Shown in pieces: positions 7,476-16,820 of a DNA stretch of 64,000 nt. The notes under the pieces are model-generated. The model did not search any database, was not told the origin of the DNA, and worked only from the letters and a program-made list of their open reading frames with translations. Origin of the DNA: Sulfitobacter litoralis (lineage in GTDB: Bacteria; Pseudomonadota; Alphaproteobacteria; Rhodobacterales; Rhodobacteraceae); contig NZ_FNJD01000009.1 in the NCBI RefSeq assembly GCF_900103185.1, positions 1 through 64,000 on the forward strand, in the 5' to 3' direction. Positions within the stretch are counted from its first letter, which is position 1. Every line of letters begins with the position of its first letter. The translations under genes and the position numbers were made by a program.

Positions 7476-7894
7476 GATGCCTTGAACCAGGCGATGTGTC
7501 AGCGCAGCCCTGAAAAAGGCGGCGGGTTGATACATCATTCCGACCGCGGATCTCAATATTTATCCATTAAATACACTGAGAGACTGGCGGACGCTGGGAT
7601 CGATCCATCTGTCGGAACCGTGGGAGATTCCTACGATAATGCCCTCGCTGAAAGCATCATTGGCCTGTTCAAAACTGAGGTTACAAAGTTGCTCGGCCCA
7701 TGGAAATCAATGGGCCAGCTTGAATGGGAAACGCTGAAATGGGTCGATTGGTACAACACCAAGCGCCTGCACAGCGCCATCGGATATGTCACGCCGCATG
7801 AAGCAGAGGAGATGTTCTATGCAACGTTGAACCCAAATGAAAAAGCAGCCTAACATTCGAACCAAACGCTCTCCGGAAAACACGTGGCGGTTCA

Positions 7895-8500
7895 AATAGC
7901 AGGTCAAGAACGAGGTCCTTGCACAAAGTCACGAACGGTGGCACCGTCAGTGACACACTGCCAGAGTCGGTCTGGAATCGGGGGTTTTGTCCTTTGATTT
8001 CAACGTGGTTTTTCGAATGCTTCCGCCCCTACCGTCGGAGCCATAGAAAGCCCTCAAGTCCTAGACTTGAGGGCTTTTTTGGTGGTGAAAATTGTTTTCC
8101 TCGGTTTTTCCATGCCATAGGCTCAACAATTCTGTCTGGGACCTATGACCTGCCCTAGGCGTCGCTGTTCAGAGCCAAGCGCAGCGGCTCATGAGCTTTG
8201 CGTCATCGTGGTCTCCTACATGACAGCCTTAGCAGACCTTACCTTCAGTCTGCGGGGATTCTGTCTATATGCATACTAGGCGAGTGCGTGAACAGCCATG
8301 ATCTCACCACCCCCGCTCCCACATGCATCAAGTCACCCCGCCGGTGTTTGGAAACGCCCGATATCGCGGGTTCATATTGACCGTCGCTGTGACACGTACA
8401 ATATCATACCACCGCGATATATGACCTGGATAGTCTGGTGAATATTGCATGCACCCCGTACGAATAATTGAACTAACTTTGTAAAAGGGTTTTTTCGACA
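7895..8500. other. Intergenic region after the IS, with one terminator
   Basis: About 600 bases lie between the IS right end and the acyltransferase gene. No frame on either strand looks like a protein. The only clear structure is the strong terminator at 8048-8080. The sequence before it (about 7990-8045) ends in CGGAGCCA and superficially resembles a tRNA or tmRNA 3' end, but no arms pair. The stretch 8390-8500 is AT-rich and probably holds the promoter of the acyltransferase gene. Confidence 0.5.
8048..8080 (+). terminator. Rho-independent terminator
   Basis: The perfect stem AAGCCCTCAAGTC / GACTTGAGGGCTT with a three-base loop is followed by a T run. The gene it ended is not recognisable upstream; the IS insertion may have separated it from that gene. 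Confidence 0.85.
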
Positions 8501-9040
8501 ATGAAGATAAGAACACGCGAGTTTCGCGCCGCTTGGCGCAGATTGATCGGTCGCGGAAAAGTAAGCATTGGCGCAGACCCGAGAATTGCGCGTGGTGTAC
8601 GTTTCCACTTCAAGGGCGGCGGCACGATAACGCTCGGGGCGCGATGCACAGTTCAAACTGGCACGATACTTGCTCCGACGGGTGGTTCTATTGAATTGGG
8701 CGACGACTGTAGCCTGAACCCCTATTCTATTCTCTATGGCCAAGGTGGGCTGAAAATAGGCAACGGCGTCCGGATCGCTGCGCATACCGTTATTGTCCCC
8801 TCAAACCACGGTTTTGGCGATCTGTCCCAGCCGATTTTCAAACAGAAATCCACCCATCAGGGTATCGTGATAGAGGATGATGTCTGGATTGGTGCCAACT
8901 GCACGATACTTGATGGTGTTCGTATCGCAAAGGGATGCATCATTGGTGCGGGCTCCGTCGTTAGCAAGTCGACCGAACCCTTCGGGATCTATGCGGGAGT
9001 ACCCGCGCGCCTTATCAAAAAGCGCGTAACGACAGCTTAG
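8501..9040 (+). CDS. Acyltransferase with left-handed beta-helix (hexapeptide repeat)
   Basis: The 179-residue protein is built of hexapeptide repeats (residues about 40-165) that form the left-handed beta-helix of LacA/CysE/WbbJ-type O-acetyltransferases. It has the family's catalytic His in the VPSNHGFGD segment (about residue 106) and the closing IVIEDDVWIGANCTILDGV and YAGVPARLI motifs. Such enzymes transfer acetyl groups from acetyl-CoA to sugars, often in capsule or lipopolysaccharide synthesis. An AAAGGG stands 13 bases before the ATG. No glycan genes are near, so it is a solitary gene at the edge of the accessory region, and the substrate is unknown. Confidence 0.8.
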   Translation: MKIRTREFRAAWRRLIGRGKVSIGADPRIARGVRFHFKGGGTITLGARCTVQTGTILAPTGGSIELGDDCSLNPYSILYGQGGLKIGNGVRIAAHTVIVPSNHGFGDLSQPIFKQKSTHQGIVIEDDVWIGANCTILDGVRIAKGCIIGAGSVVSKSTEPFGIYAGVPARLIKKRVTTA

Positions 9041-9116
9041 TCTGCAAAACGAACCTTGGCTTCCGGCTTTAATGTCGATCCTGATTGCAGGCACGCCATG
9101 CAGGACGTTTAGATGC

Positions 9117-9560
9117 TTATTCAGCCACCACAGCTTTAACGTCCCGGTGACTGATATTCTTACCGGTGTTCGCGTCAACAAGGACGGGCGCGATGGGATC
9201 GCCTGTCTCGCGTGACAAGAGCTTGACCGAAGGCTCGCCCTCGGGCGGGACGTGCGCATTTGCCCAATCGATCAAACTCACAAGCATGGGGTAAAGCGCT
9301 TTGCCCCGTTCTGTCAGTCGATATTCATATCGCTGCGGACGCTGTTGGTAGAGCTCCCGGCGCAGCACGCCAGCCGTTTCAAGTTTGCGCAAGCGGTCAC
9401 TGAGAACATGGCGGGTGATCCCAAGTCTCTCTTGCATCTGCTCGAACCTGCGGACGCCTAGGAAGCAGTCGCGCAGCACCAGCATGGTCCAACGGTCGCC
9501 GACGACAGACAGACCGCGGGCGACGGGGCAGGCTTCTTTGTGAAGTTCGTTCCATTTCAT
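9117..9560 (-). CDS. HxlR-family transcriptional regulator
   Basis: The 147-residue protein starts MKWNELHKEACPVARGLSVV and carries the HxlR winged helix: GDRWTMLVLRDCFLGVRRFEQ, then GITRHVLSDRLRKLETAGVL as recognition helix and an RYEYRLTERGKALYPML wing. The Cys near residue 11 is the one that senses quinones or electrophiles in several members. The gene is divergent from a MATE exporter, with GAACTTA-type repeats between them, so it probably represses that exporter until a toxic ligand appears. The last 35 residues are an extension beyond the minimal domain. Confidence 0.85.
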   Translation of the reverse strand: MKWNELHKEACPVARGLSVVGDRWTMLVLRDCFLGVRRFEQMQERLGITRHVLSDRLRKLETAGVLRRELYQQRPQRYEYRLTERGKALYPMLVSLIDWANAHVPPEGEPSVKLLSRETGDPIAPVLVDANTGKNISHRDVKAVVAE

Positions 9561-9596
9561 CTCTACACCGTAGCAGGGATTGACAGGTTCCGAAAG

Positions 9597-9636
9597 AGAA
9601 CTTACCCATAGTTAGTTCCATAAAAGAACTTAGTTC
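9597..9636. promoter_or_regulatory. Probable HxlR operator between the regulator and the MATE gene
   Basis: AGAACTTA occurs at 9597 and again at 9625, and AGTTC at 9614 and 9632. The second pair forms the perfect palindrome GAACTTAGTTC at 9626-9636, and the first forms GAACT-N11-AGTTC. HxlR dimers bind paired half-sites of this size. The position, in a short divergent spacer, supports control of both genes. Confidence 0.55.
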
Positions 9637-9750
9637 GTGGCTAAGCGATCAGGTGGATGATTGTTCGACAAGGGCGATTATGACCGTATAGGCCCCAGGA
9701 ACGTTCCGAACTTCATTGGTGCTCCGGACGTGCCAGAAAGACAGAAGACT

Positions 9751-11157
9751 ATGATCCCGCGCACGACACCTACAGCAGCCGCAACTCTCGCTGATGCAGG
9801 GGCTACCGCACGCGCTTCGCGCACGCGCCTCATGCTCGAAGCACCGATAGCACCCACTTTGGGAAAGCTCGCGGCACCCAACGTGCTCGCGATGTTTGTG
9901 CAGGCCGCGCAGAGCATCGCTGAGGCTTATTTCGCCAGCCTCCTTGGCGTCACTGCGTTGGCAGGGCTGGCATTGGTGTTCCCACTGGTGATGCTCACAC
10001 AGATGCTTTCGGCCGGGGCGATTGGCGGGGCCATCTCCGCTGCCACCGCGCGCGCTCTCGGAGCGTCGGACGTGGACCGGGCAGCAACCCTCACCCTCGC
10101 CGCCTGGATCATTGCGATAAGTTTCGCCGCTCTTATGGCGGTACTGGTCGCATTATTTGGCACGCAATTCTTCATACTGCTGGGCGGAGGCGACGAAACA
10201 GTCTCCGCCGCGACGACCTATGCGCTGGTCTTTTTCCCTGGCTGCGCGGCGATATGGCTTTGTAATGCGTCGCTCAGCGTGATCCGCGGCACCGGCAACA
10301 TGCAAATGCCTGCGCTGCTGTTGCTGATGATATCGGTCATCTCCATCCCCCTTTCGGGTGGCTTTGCCTTGGGATGGGGGCCGCTGCCTGCCCTTGGCAT
10401 GGCCGGACTGCCGCTTGGCGTGATAGTGGCGTTCTCGGCAGGCGCGTTTGTCGCCATCGGCTATATCATCTTGGGTCGAACGGGTCTGTCCTTTCGCGGC
10501 GCAGTAAGGCGGATCAATCTCAGCATCTTTGGCGACATATTGAGCGTCGGTGCGCTGGCGGCTGTTAATACGGTACTGACGACCGTCACCATTATCATGA
10601 TGACGGGGCTGGTCGGCCGCTATGGCGAGGGTGCGCTGGCAGGTTACGGCCTTGGCGCGCGGCTTGAGTTTCTGATGATCCCGGTTATTTTCGGCATTGG
10701 TGCCGCGATGACCGCCATGGTCGGAGCCAACATCGGGGCCGGCCGCACCGACCGCGCCCTACGCGTGGCCTGGACCGGCTCTCTGGCCGCTGCGGGTATT
10801 GTGGGCAGTATCGGCCTGCTGCTGGCGGTCTTTCCGGACCTCTGGCTGGGGATGTTCCTTGACCCCTCCAATACCGTGGCACTTGAAGCCGGGCGCAGCT
10901 ACTTCCGCCTCGTCGCACCGTTTTACGCATTCTTCGGATTGGGTCTGGCGCTGTATTTCGCGTCACAAGGCGCGGGCCGCATGGTTTGGCCGGTGATCAG
11001 CAGCCTAAGCCGCATGGGTATTGCATTGGTCGGCGCCCTGCTTCTGACGACCTACGCAGGCATGGGAGTTGAAGGGATATTCGCGGCAATAGGCTGCGCC
11101 ATGCTGGCTTACGGGCTGATCATCACGCTCGCCATACGGCACAGTGGCTGGAGATAG
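9751..11157 (+). CDS. MATE-family multidrug efflux protein
   Basis: The 468-residue inner membrane protein has about twelve hydrophobic segments arranged as two repeats of six, the MATE layout. The first membrane segment begins near LGKLAAPNVLAMFVQAAQSI with the conserved Pro-Asn, and the second lobe starts at LSIFGDILSVGALAAVNTVL. MATE carriers export cationic drugs or metabolites against Na+ or H+. A TTG at 9661 would lengthen the protein by 30 polar residues; the ATG at 9751 fits the family better, although its ribosome site is weak. The divergent HxlR gene is its likely regulator. Confidence 0.85.
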   Translation: MIPRTTPTAAATLADAGATARASRTRLMLEAPIAPTLGKLAAPNVLAMFVQAAQSIAEAYFASLLGVTALAGLALVFPLVMLTQMLSAGAIGGAISAATARALGASDVDRAATLTLAAWIIAISFAALMAVLVALFGTQFFILLGGGDETVSAATTYALVFFPGCAAIWLCNASLSVIRGTGNMQMPALLLLMISVISIPLSGGFALGWGPLPALGMAGLPLGVIVAFSAGAFVAIGYIILGRTGLSFRGAVRRINLSIFGDILSVGALAAVNTVLTTVTIIMMTGLVGRYGEGALAGYGLGARLEFLMIPVIFGIGAAMTAMVGANIGAGRTDRALRVAWTGSLAAAGIVGSIGLLLAVFPDLWLGMFLDPSNTVALEAGRSYFRLVAPFYAFFGLGLALYFASQGAGRMVWPVISSLSRMGIALVGALLLTTYAGMGVEGIFAAIGCAMLAYGLIITLAIRHSGWR

Positions 11158-11234
11158 GGGAAGCCCTGACAGCGCCTGTAACGGGAAGATAAGCCAAGGG
11201 CCGGAAAGGCTAAGCGCGGTGCTGGACCCATCGG

Positions 11235-12281
11235 TCAGCGACGTCTGCCTGGCGCCCTTAAAATCTTGTTCCCACGAGGACCCGACGGGGTGACGGTATT
11301 GGTCAGGTTTTCCTCCGTCAGCTTACGCCATCGGTCAAGGCGATCTGGGTCGATCGTCCCGCTGGCGGCCGCAGTTTGCACCGCACACCCCGGTTCATGC
11401 GCATGGGTGCAATCGCGAAAGCGACACTGGCTGGCGAGCTCGACAATCTCTGCGAACAGCGTGTTTAGCCCGTCCGCGACATCACTGACATGCAGCGTTC
11501 GCATCCCGGGCGTATCGATCACCCAGCCGCCACCCGCAATCGCATGGAGCGAGCGTGACGTGGTTGTGTGACGCCCCTTCGCGTCGTCCGCGCGAATGTC
11601 GCCTGTTGGCTGGGCGTCCTCGGATGACTTATTCGACAGCGTATTCAGCAAGGTCGACTTTCCAACCCCCGACGATCCGACAAGGGCGACGGTCTGACCC
11701 GGGCCGCACCACCGCGCCAAAATCAATGCCGCATCCGGTGTTTTAGCATTCAGTGTGACGACATCTAGCCCGGCTTGAAGCGCTTGCGCCTGCTGGACGT
11801 AGGGTGCGGGATCAGGCGTCTGGTCAATCTTGGTCAGGACAATCACTGGAACCGCCCCTGCCTCGTTGGCCAGCGCCAGATACCGCTCAAGTCGTGCCGG
11901 ATTAAAGTCGTCATTGCAGGAGGTGACGATCAAAAGCGTGTCAACGTTTGCTGCAATAAGCTGCGCTTGGCGGCGGCCTTCGGCTTGGCGCTGTAACTGC
12001 ATCCGCCTTTCAAGCCGCCGGACCAGCATGCGGTCTTCGCGGGCCACAAGAACCCAGTCCCCTACGGCGAAGTCCGTCGTGTTCGTCCGCGCCGAGAGCT
12101 TTAGCCGCACAGGACCAAGTTCCGACATCGCAGTGACCCGATCGCGGTGAACGGTCGCGATGCGCATGGGGGCAAGATCGGCTTCGTCAGGCCCCACTTG
12201 TGCGTCGTAAAACGCCGACCAGCCAAGAGCGTCCAATGAAACTGCGTCCTGATCGGATGGCTGATCTGATGAATATGTCAT
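11235..12281 (-). CDS. rsgA: Ribosome small subunit-dependent GTPase A
   Basis: The 348-residue protein shows the RsgA order: an N-terminal OB-fold (DFAVGDWVLVAREDRMLV), a circularly permuted GTPase domain with G4 VIVLTKID before G1 GSSGVGKSTLLN and G3 DTPGM, and a C-terminal zinc site C-x5-C-x-H-x5-C (CRFRDCTHAHEPGC). RsgA releases RbfA and helps finish the 30S subunit, using GTP on the ribosome. The ATG at 12281 is preferred to 12317, which would add 12 residues without support. Confidence 0.92.
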   Translation of the reverse strand: MTYSSDQPSDQDAVSLDALGWSAFYDAQVGPDEADLAPMRIATVHRDRVTAMSELGPVRLKLSARTNTTDFAVGDWVLVAREDRMLVRRLERRMQLQRQAEGRRQAQLIAANVDTLLIVTSCNDDFNPARLERYLALANEAGAVPVIVLTKIDQTPDPAPYVQQAQALQAGLDVVTLNAKTPDAALILARWCGPGQTVALVGSSGVGKSTLLNTLSNKSSEDAQPTGDIRADDAKGRHTTTSRSLHAIAGGGWVIDTPGMRTLHVSDVADGLNTLFAEIVELASQCRFRDCTHAHEPGCAVQTAAASGTIDPDRLDRWRKLTEENLTNTVTPSGPRGNKILRAPGRRR

Positions 12282-12461
12282 GGCGATCTGAATGGCGGTG
12301 AAACCGCCTTGTTGCAAGCTTTCCTTAGGGCTGGCGAAACACTACCGCGTGGCAGATCCGGTCGACAGCACATCTCACCCAATGCACAGACACGATCGGA
12401 TGGTTGCGCTGAACGCGTCGATGCACGAGGTTGCGGAACCGCATGCATAGGAGACTACAAG

Positions 12462-12791
12462 ATGATGATCTACGGCTTACAGACCTGCGCTACCTGCCAA
12501 AAGGCCCGCAAAGCATTGGAGGCCAATGGAATTACTGTCACTTTCCGTGATGTTCGGGCAGATCCGCTAAGCGAGGCAGAATTGTCGGAGCTGATCGCAG
12601 AGTTCGGAGATCGGCTGGTCGACCAAAAATCGAACGACTACCGCGCGCTCAATAACTGGCTGAAGAATTCCGAAGCAGAGGCACAGATCGCGGCACAGCC
12701 CAAGGTCATGGCGCGTCCAGTCATTCGTGACGGGGACACGTTCTTTCTAGGGTGGGACCAGACTGTTCAGGACGCCTTACTTGGGGACTGA
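12462..12791 (+). CDS. ArsC/Spx-family thioredoxin-like protein
   Basis: The 109-residue protein begins with a thioredoxin-fold strand and the active-site motif YGLQTCATCQKARKAL, a C-x-x-C in which the first Cys corresponds to the ArsC/Spx position. It ends with a PVIRDGDTFFLGWD segment typical of the YffB/Spx group. Members reduce arsenate with glutathione or bind other proteins; YffB-like ones have no proven substrate. AGGAGA sits 8 bases before the ATG, so this start is secure. It is not in an arsenic operon here; the true ars genes are at 26.4-29.5 kb. Confidence 0.8.
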   Translation: MMIYGLQTCATCQKARKALEANGITVTFRDVRADPLSEAELSELIAEFGDRLVDQKSNDYRALNNWLKNSEAEAQIAAQPKVMARPVIRDGDTFFLGWDQTVQDALLGD

Positions 12792-13007
12792 TGCTCCCGA
12801 TTGGAACGAACAGTAGGCCAATCCAGTTGGTCTGCTGAAGGCTGCACGATCGGCCCAACTTAAGACGGCATCATGGCGGTCTGATGGGCTAAAGTCGGAT
12901 CGGCCCTTTCCTGCGGATTGCCCTATTCACAATTACGCAATCATACCGCCGCCAACCCAAATGACAGCCTTAGACAAGCAGCGATCCAAACATCGAAGGA
13001 GCCGACA

Positions 13008-13646
13008 ATGAGCAACGAGGGTGTCCCCCCCGCCCACCAGGACCAACCGCAGTTAATGATCCTTTTAGGCTGGTTCGTAATCTTCGGCTGTGCGGCGCTT
13101 GCGCTCTCAATCCTAATCGCGGATTTCGTTGTGCCTGATCACGATTGGATCGCCGACACGATCAGCGATCTGGGTGCGGGGCGCTTTGAATTCATCGTCG
13201 GCATTGGGCTTTATACCTATTCGGCGGCGGTGCTGTCAGCCGCCTTACTTGCGGCACATGTGCATATGGGCGACCGCGGGTGGAGCATCGGCATCCTTGC
13301 GTTGCTCGTCTTTGGCTTAACCGTTTTTCTGATCGGTGCGCGCAATGAATATGGTGATGCCGACAGTGACGGCTGGGTTATTCACAAATATCTCGTCTAT
13401 GCTCTTGGCGCGGCGGTTGCGACGATTGCTTTCGCGATGGCCAAAGGCCTGAGACGTGCGGACGACCGGTACTCCTATGCGCTGCAAGGGTTTGGCGCGC
13501 TTTGGGTTGTCGGCGCGCCGGTATTCTTCTTTCTACCGAACGATATTGATGGTCTTTATGAAAGAGGTCTGGGGGTCCTTGCGAGCGGGATCTTGATCAC
13601 CTTGGCGATCTTTTTCATTCGCCGCGGGCACGCATTGGGCCGCTAG
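13008..13646 (+). CDS. DUF998-family membrane protein
   Basis: The 212-residue protein has six hydrophobic segments and the family marks VVPDHDWIADTISDLGAGRF after the first segment (a short exported loop) and FFLPNDIDGLYERG before the last. The family has no firm function. AAGGAG stands six bases before the ATG. It is monocistronic and ends at a strong bidirectional terminator. Confidence 0.75.
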   Translation: MSNEGVPPAHQDQPQLMILLGWFVIFGCAALALSILIADFVVPDHDWIADTISDLGAGRFEFIVGIGLYTYSAAVLSAALLAAHVHMGDRGWSIGILALLVFGLTVFLIGARNEYGDADSDGWVIHKYLVYALGAAVATIAFAMAKGLRRADDRYSYALQGFGALWVVGAPVFFFLPNDIDGLYERGLGVLASGILITLAIFFIRRGHALGR

Positions 13647-13685
13647 ATCAGATCGCTTTGCGGTCCAACGCTGGAACATGGAAAA

Positions 13686-13720
13686 ACGGGCGGGCGCAGG
13701 AATGCGCCCGCCCGTCTTAT
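13686..13720. terminator. Bidirectional terminator between convergent genes
   Basis: The stem ACGGGCGGGCGCA / TGCGCCCGCCCGT has a four-base loop, is preceded by AAAAA and is followed by a T-rich TTATTTT, so it can stop transcription from both sides. Confidence 0.85.
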
Positions 13721-13721
13721 T

Positions 13722-16034
13722 TTAGGTCTTCTTTGCTGCAAGCACAGCATCGCCGGTGATCGGCAGGTGACGTACACGTGCGCCAGTCGCGTTAAAGATC
13801 GCGTTGGCAATCGCGGGTGCGATCACGGTAGTACCAGGCTCGCCCAGACCAACCGGTACTTCGGTGCTTTCGACAAAGGCGATCTCAAGCTCGGGCACAT
13901 CGGCCAGACGCAGCGGCGTATAGGCCCCGAGGTTCAGGTCAATAACGTTGCCGTTCTCGATCCGTGTACCTTCGTGAAGCGCCAAGGACAGTCCCCAAAG
14001 GGCCGCACCTTCGCATTGCGCGCGCGCCCCGTCGGGGTCCACAACTGTGCCGCAGTCGAACGCCAGCCACATCTTCTGAACATCGACCTCGCCCGTTTCA
14101 GGATCAACCGCCAGCTTGACCGCCGCCGCTGTCCAGGTCGGCATGCTGCGCGACTGGCCAAAGGTGGTGGCAATACCTATTGCGGTGCCCTCGGGCAGTT
14201 CTGTGCTGCCATAACCCGACATCTCGGCCACGCGTTGCAAAACAGCAGCCTGACGTGATGCTCCACCAACCGCATTGGGCGCAGAACCCGCGTTGATGCC
14301 TTCGGCCTTCAGGTGATCCAGACGGAACTGCAGCGGATCGGCACCGACTTTATGCGCCGCCTCATCCATGAAGCTTTCCACGGCAAAGTTGGTCCAGCCC
14401 GGTCCGACAGACCGCAGCCAACCGGGACGGAAGGTCGCATTCGCCAGATCGTTCGAGATCGCCCGCACCTGATGCGCACCCACCGTGTACCAGTGGTCGG
14501 CACCGTCAATGGCAAAGGGGTCATAAGGTTCTTCGTTGACACCTTTGGGCATAAAGCCCGGTGCCATCACCTGCGTCGGCCAACCGGCTGCGGCGTGGTG
14601 TTCCATGCCCGTGACGGCTTTGCCATCGTCGAACGCCATGCGCAGTTTTTGCACCGAAGGCGACCTGATGCTGTCGAACTGCGCGTCTTCCTCGCGCGAG
14701 AACACCAGCTTCACTGGCTTACCGACTGCTTTGGACGCCAGTGCTGCGGGCACAATATAGTCGCCATTCAGGCGACGGCCAAAGCCCCCACCCAGCATAT
14801 AGCTGCGCATCACGATCTTATCGGCAGGCACTTCCAAAGCGGCGGCCAGTGTGGGCAGGATCAGCGATTGCCACTGGTTGCCCGCGTGAGTTTCCCAAAC
14901 ACCATCGGCGTTCTGGAAAACGGTGGCGTTCACCGGTTCCATCTGGAAGTGCAGCACGGATTGCGTGGTATATTCAGCCTCAAGCGTGTCGGCGGCGGCA
15001 TCAAAGGCAGCGGTCGTGTCGGGCTGCTCTGTGTGCAGGATCGACCCTTCCTCGCCTTGGATCAGCTCGCGCGAGCGCGCCTGAATATCCTCTTCCGAGA
15101 CATTCGCCGTCTCGCCCGAGGTCCAGTCGACGCTGATCTCATAGGTCGCCTTGCGCGCTGCGTGCAGCGTTTTGCCCAGAACGACAACCCAACCCGGCAC
15201 TGTGCCCGACGGATCTTCGAGCACCACAGTTTCAAGGTAACCCTTGATGTCTTTGGCGGCGGTATCGTCCACAGCATTCACCTTGGAGCCATAGCGCGTC
15301 GGCGGCAGCATCGGCACGCCGTAAACCATTCCGTCGACCTTGGCGTCCAGACCATAGATCGCCTGACCCGTGGTTTTCGTATCCAGATCAAGCGGGTGCA
15401 CGTCCTGACCAACAAGGCGCAGATCGGCGTGTGGCTTAAGCGGCAGGGCTGCCAGCTCTTCGTCAGTAAAGCTCCGGTCGAGCCCATCGGCCACCAGATC
15501 ACCATAGCTGATGCTTTGCGTACCATCAGTCACAGCACCGTCACGCGCCGTCAGGCCGGAAGCGTCTACGCCCCATTTGGCTGCAGCAGCTTCGATCAAT
15601 GCGGTACGGCCAGCGGCACCTGCTTGGCGGTAGACGGGCCAGCTTTGCCAGATCGACCAGCTGCCGCCTGTGACCATCAAGCCCCATTTCTCGTCTGTAT
15701 CAACGTGGGTGATGTGTACATTTTCCCATGCGACTTCCAGCTCGTCCGCTAGAATACGCGCGATGGCAGTGCCGACGTGTTGGCCCATCTCGGCGCGGAT
15801 GATGTTAACGTTGACCTGACCGTCGGCGTCGATCCAGTACCACATCGACGGCTCGAACGTATCGCCGTTGGGCGTGACCGGTGTGCCATCTGGCACCGCT
15901 GGGTTCATCGCGGCCTTCGATGCCTGCGGGAAGCCAAAAGCAACCCCAACGGCAGTCATGGACACAAGGAACCCACGGCGGGTCATCTGTGGTTGCGTGT
16001 CTGCGCCTGTGAGGCGAGAAATCAAATTAGCCAT
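13722..16034 (-). CDS. Molybdenum hydroxylase large subunit (isoquinoline 1-oxidoreductase beta type), Tat-exported
   Basis: The 770-residue protein belongs to the xanthine oxidase family large subunits. The N-terminus has a twin-arginine signal ([18 protein letters not shown]), so the mature enzyme is periplasmic. The two molybdopterin-binding halves follow, with [14 protein letters not shown] near the middle and the conserved catalytic Glu in [16 protein letters not shown] near the end. These enzymes hydroxylate N-heterocycles or oxidise aldehydes. The ATG at 16034 follows GGAGG and overlaps the small-subunit gene by 8 bases. There is no separate FAD subunit, which fits the two-subunit Ior type that passes electrons on to a cytochrome. 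The substrate is unknown. Confidence 0.85.
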   Translation of the reverse strand: MANLISRLTGADTQPQMTRRGFLVSMTAVGVAFGFPQASKAAMNPAVPDGTPVTPNGDTFEPSMWYWIDADGQVNVNIIRAEMGQHVGTAIARILADELEVAWENVHITHVDTDEKWGLMVTGGSWSIWQSWPVYRQAGAAGRTALIEAAAAKWGVDASGLTARDGAVTDGTQSISYGDLVADGLDRSFTDEELAALPLKPHADLRLVGQDVHPLDLDTKTTGQAIYGLDAKVDGMVYGVPMLPPTRYGSKVNAVDDTAAKDIKGYLETVVLEDPSGTVPGWVVVLGKTLHAARKATYEISVDWTSGETANVSEEDIQARSRELIQGEEGSILHTEQPDTTAAFDAAADTLEAEYTTQSVLHFQMEPVNATVFQNADGVWETHAGNQWQSLILPTLAAALEVPADKIVMRSYMLGGGFGRRLNGDYIVPAALASKAVGKPVKLVFSREEDAQFDSIRSPSVQKLRMAFDDGKAVTGMEHHAAAGWPTQVMAPGFMPKGVNEEPYDPFAIDGADHWYTVGAHQVRAISNDLANATFRPGWLRSVGPGWTNFAVESFMDEAAHKVGADPLQFRLDHLKAEGINAGSAPNAVGGASRQAAVLQRVAEMSGYGSTELPEGTAIGIATTFGQSRSMPTWTAAAVKLAVDPETGEVDVQKMWLAFDCGTVVDPDGARAQCEGAALWGLSLALHEGTRIENGNVIDLNLGAYTPLRLADVPELEIAFVESTEVPVGLGEPGTTVIAPAIANAIFNATGARVRHLPITGDAVLAAKKT

Positions 16035-16497
16035 TGTCGGAGCCTCCCATAGCGGTGGCGGCATCGCGCACGGCTTGACGGATACGGGTATAGGTCATGC
16101 AGCGGCACAGATTGCCGGTCATCACCGCGTCGATGTCGTCATCGCTGGGGTTGGGCGTGTCTTGCAACAACGACGCCGCCTGCATGATCTGACCCGACTG
16201 GCAATAGCCACACTGGGGCACGCGCAGGTTCCGCCATGCTTCTTGCACAGGATGGCTGCCGTTTTCGTCCAAACCTTCGATTGTTGTGACTTTCAGTCCT
16301 TCGACGTCGGAAAGATAGGTGATGCAGGACCGGACGGCAGCGCCGTCGATGTGTACGGTACATGCGCCACACGCACCGATACCGCAGCCAAACTTGGTCC
16401 CTGTCAGGCCGATCTCGTCACGGATCGCCCACAACAGGGGCGTATCCGGCTCTGCGTCGACAGAAACCTGCCGTCCGTTCAATTCGAATTTAATCAT
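16027..16497 (-). CDS. Molybdenum hydroxylase small subunit, two [2Fe-2S] clusters (isoquinoline 1-oxidoreductase alpha type)
   Basis: The 156-residue protein has a plant-type ferredoxin domain with [16 protein letters not shown] (first cluster, residues about 37-52) and a helical domain with CGYCQSGQ and GNLCRCMTY (second cluster). It carries electrons from the Mo cofactor of the large subunit. It has no signal of its own and is expected to be exported folded together with the Tat-tagged large subunit. A palindrome overlapping its probable promoter lies upstream at 16541-16568. Confidence 0.9.
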   Translation of the reverse strand: MIKFELNGRQVSVDAEPDTPLLWAIRDEIGLTGTKFGCGIGACGACTVHIDGAAVRSCITYLSDVEGLKVTTIEGLDENGSHPVQEAWRNLRVPQCGYCQSGQIMQAASLLQDTPNPSDDDIDAVMTGNLCRCMTYTRIRQAVRDAATAMGGSDNG

Positions 16498-16820
16498 TAA
16501 GTCTTTGTCCCTTGGGTAAATTATGCCTAGGCGGAGCGCGCATATAGCAGCGTTGACTGGACGGTCAATATAAGTTTTATGCCACCCAATAACAGGTGCC
16601 GACCCAAATGATCACGAAATTGTCAGACGTCATTGCGTCACACGCATTTGCCGATCTTACACGGAACATGCGCTTCGCGAAAGATAATTTCGCCCACCCT
16701 CATGCTCGCAGAATCTCTGACAGCCCGATCAGCGCTTGTTTGTCCGCGGGCCGGCAGGTACTGCCCCCCTAATCACCGGAGCGTATCATGCACTGCGGTC
16801 ACCAAGGGTTCGGGAACGTC
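16498..16820. other. Intergenic region with divergent promoters
   Basis: About 320 bases separate the molybdenum hydroxylase pair from yaeQ. Besides the palindrome/promoter at 16541-16568, I see only a GC-rich inverted stretch near 16750-16770 and no gene. Confidence 0.5.
16541..16568 (-). promoter_or_regulatory. Sigma-70-like promoter overlapped by a TTGAC/GTCAA palindrome
   Basis: On the minus strand TTGACC (16568-16563) and TATATG (16546-16541) are spaced by 16 bases, a good sigma-70 promoter for the hydroxylase operon. The palindrome TTGACTGGACGGTCAA at 16553-16568 covers the -35 box. TetR-type repressors often bind sites of this form. No such regulator gene is adjacent. Confidence 0.55.

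Larger units (their letters stand above)
6864..7853 (+). pseudogene. IS3-family transposase OrfB (DDE integrase), interrupted twice
   Basis: The protein starts MISFIEDYRTDFGVG and has the OrfB N-terminal helical domain, then an rve-type DDE integrase core: NQLWVSDFTYVSTWQGMVYV with the first Asp, a HHSDRGSQYLSIKY block with the second Asp, and DSYDNALAESIIGLFKTE with the catalytic Glu. The reading frame changes at 7158-7200 and again at 7435-7475, where 43 and 41 extra bases are inserted. Removing both joins MGLQG to VVRGKPV and TAFVL to DALNQAM, which fits the family. The two inserts add 84 bases, so the third part returns to the original frame, but the middle 234 bases are out of frame. No full-length product can be made without unusual decoding. 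Confidence 0.85.
6485..7894 (+). mobile_element. IS3-family insertion sequence, 1410 bp, defective
   Basis: The ends are matching inverted repeats. The left end starts TGAACCGCCCCGGGTTTACC at 6485 and the complement of the right end starts TGAACCGCCACGTGTTTTCC at 7894; both continue with GGAGAG. Inside are orfA and a broken orfB in the usual IS3 arrangement. Without the two palindromic inserts the element would be 1326 bp, a normal size. The bases flanking the ends (AAG on the left, AAT on the right) do not form a perfect 3-base duplication, so either a base has mutated or the flanks have rearranged since insertion. Confidence 0.85.

Noticed and set aside
7990-8045. tRNA- or tmRNA-like 3' end (TTCGAAT loop and terminal CGGAGCCA)
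   Set aside because: The flanking bases of the loop do not pair, no acceptor 5' strand was found upstream, and the following terminator can serve any transcript.
8198-8380. 60-residue plus frame before the acyltransferase gene
   Set aside because: Low-complexity composition, no ribosome site, no family.
14313-15752. Long 479-residue plus frame opposite the molybdenum hydroxylase gene
   Set aside because: A shadow of the high-GC codon pattern; the minus-strand gene has clear motifs throughout.
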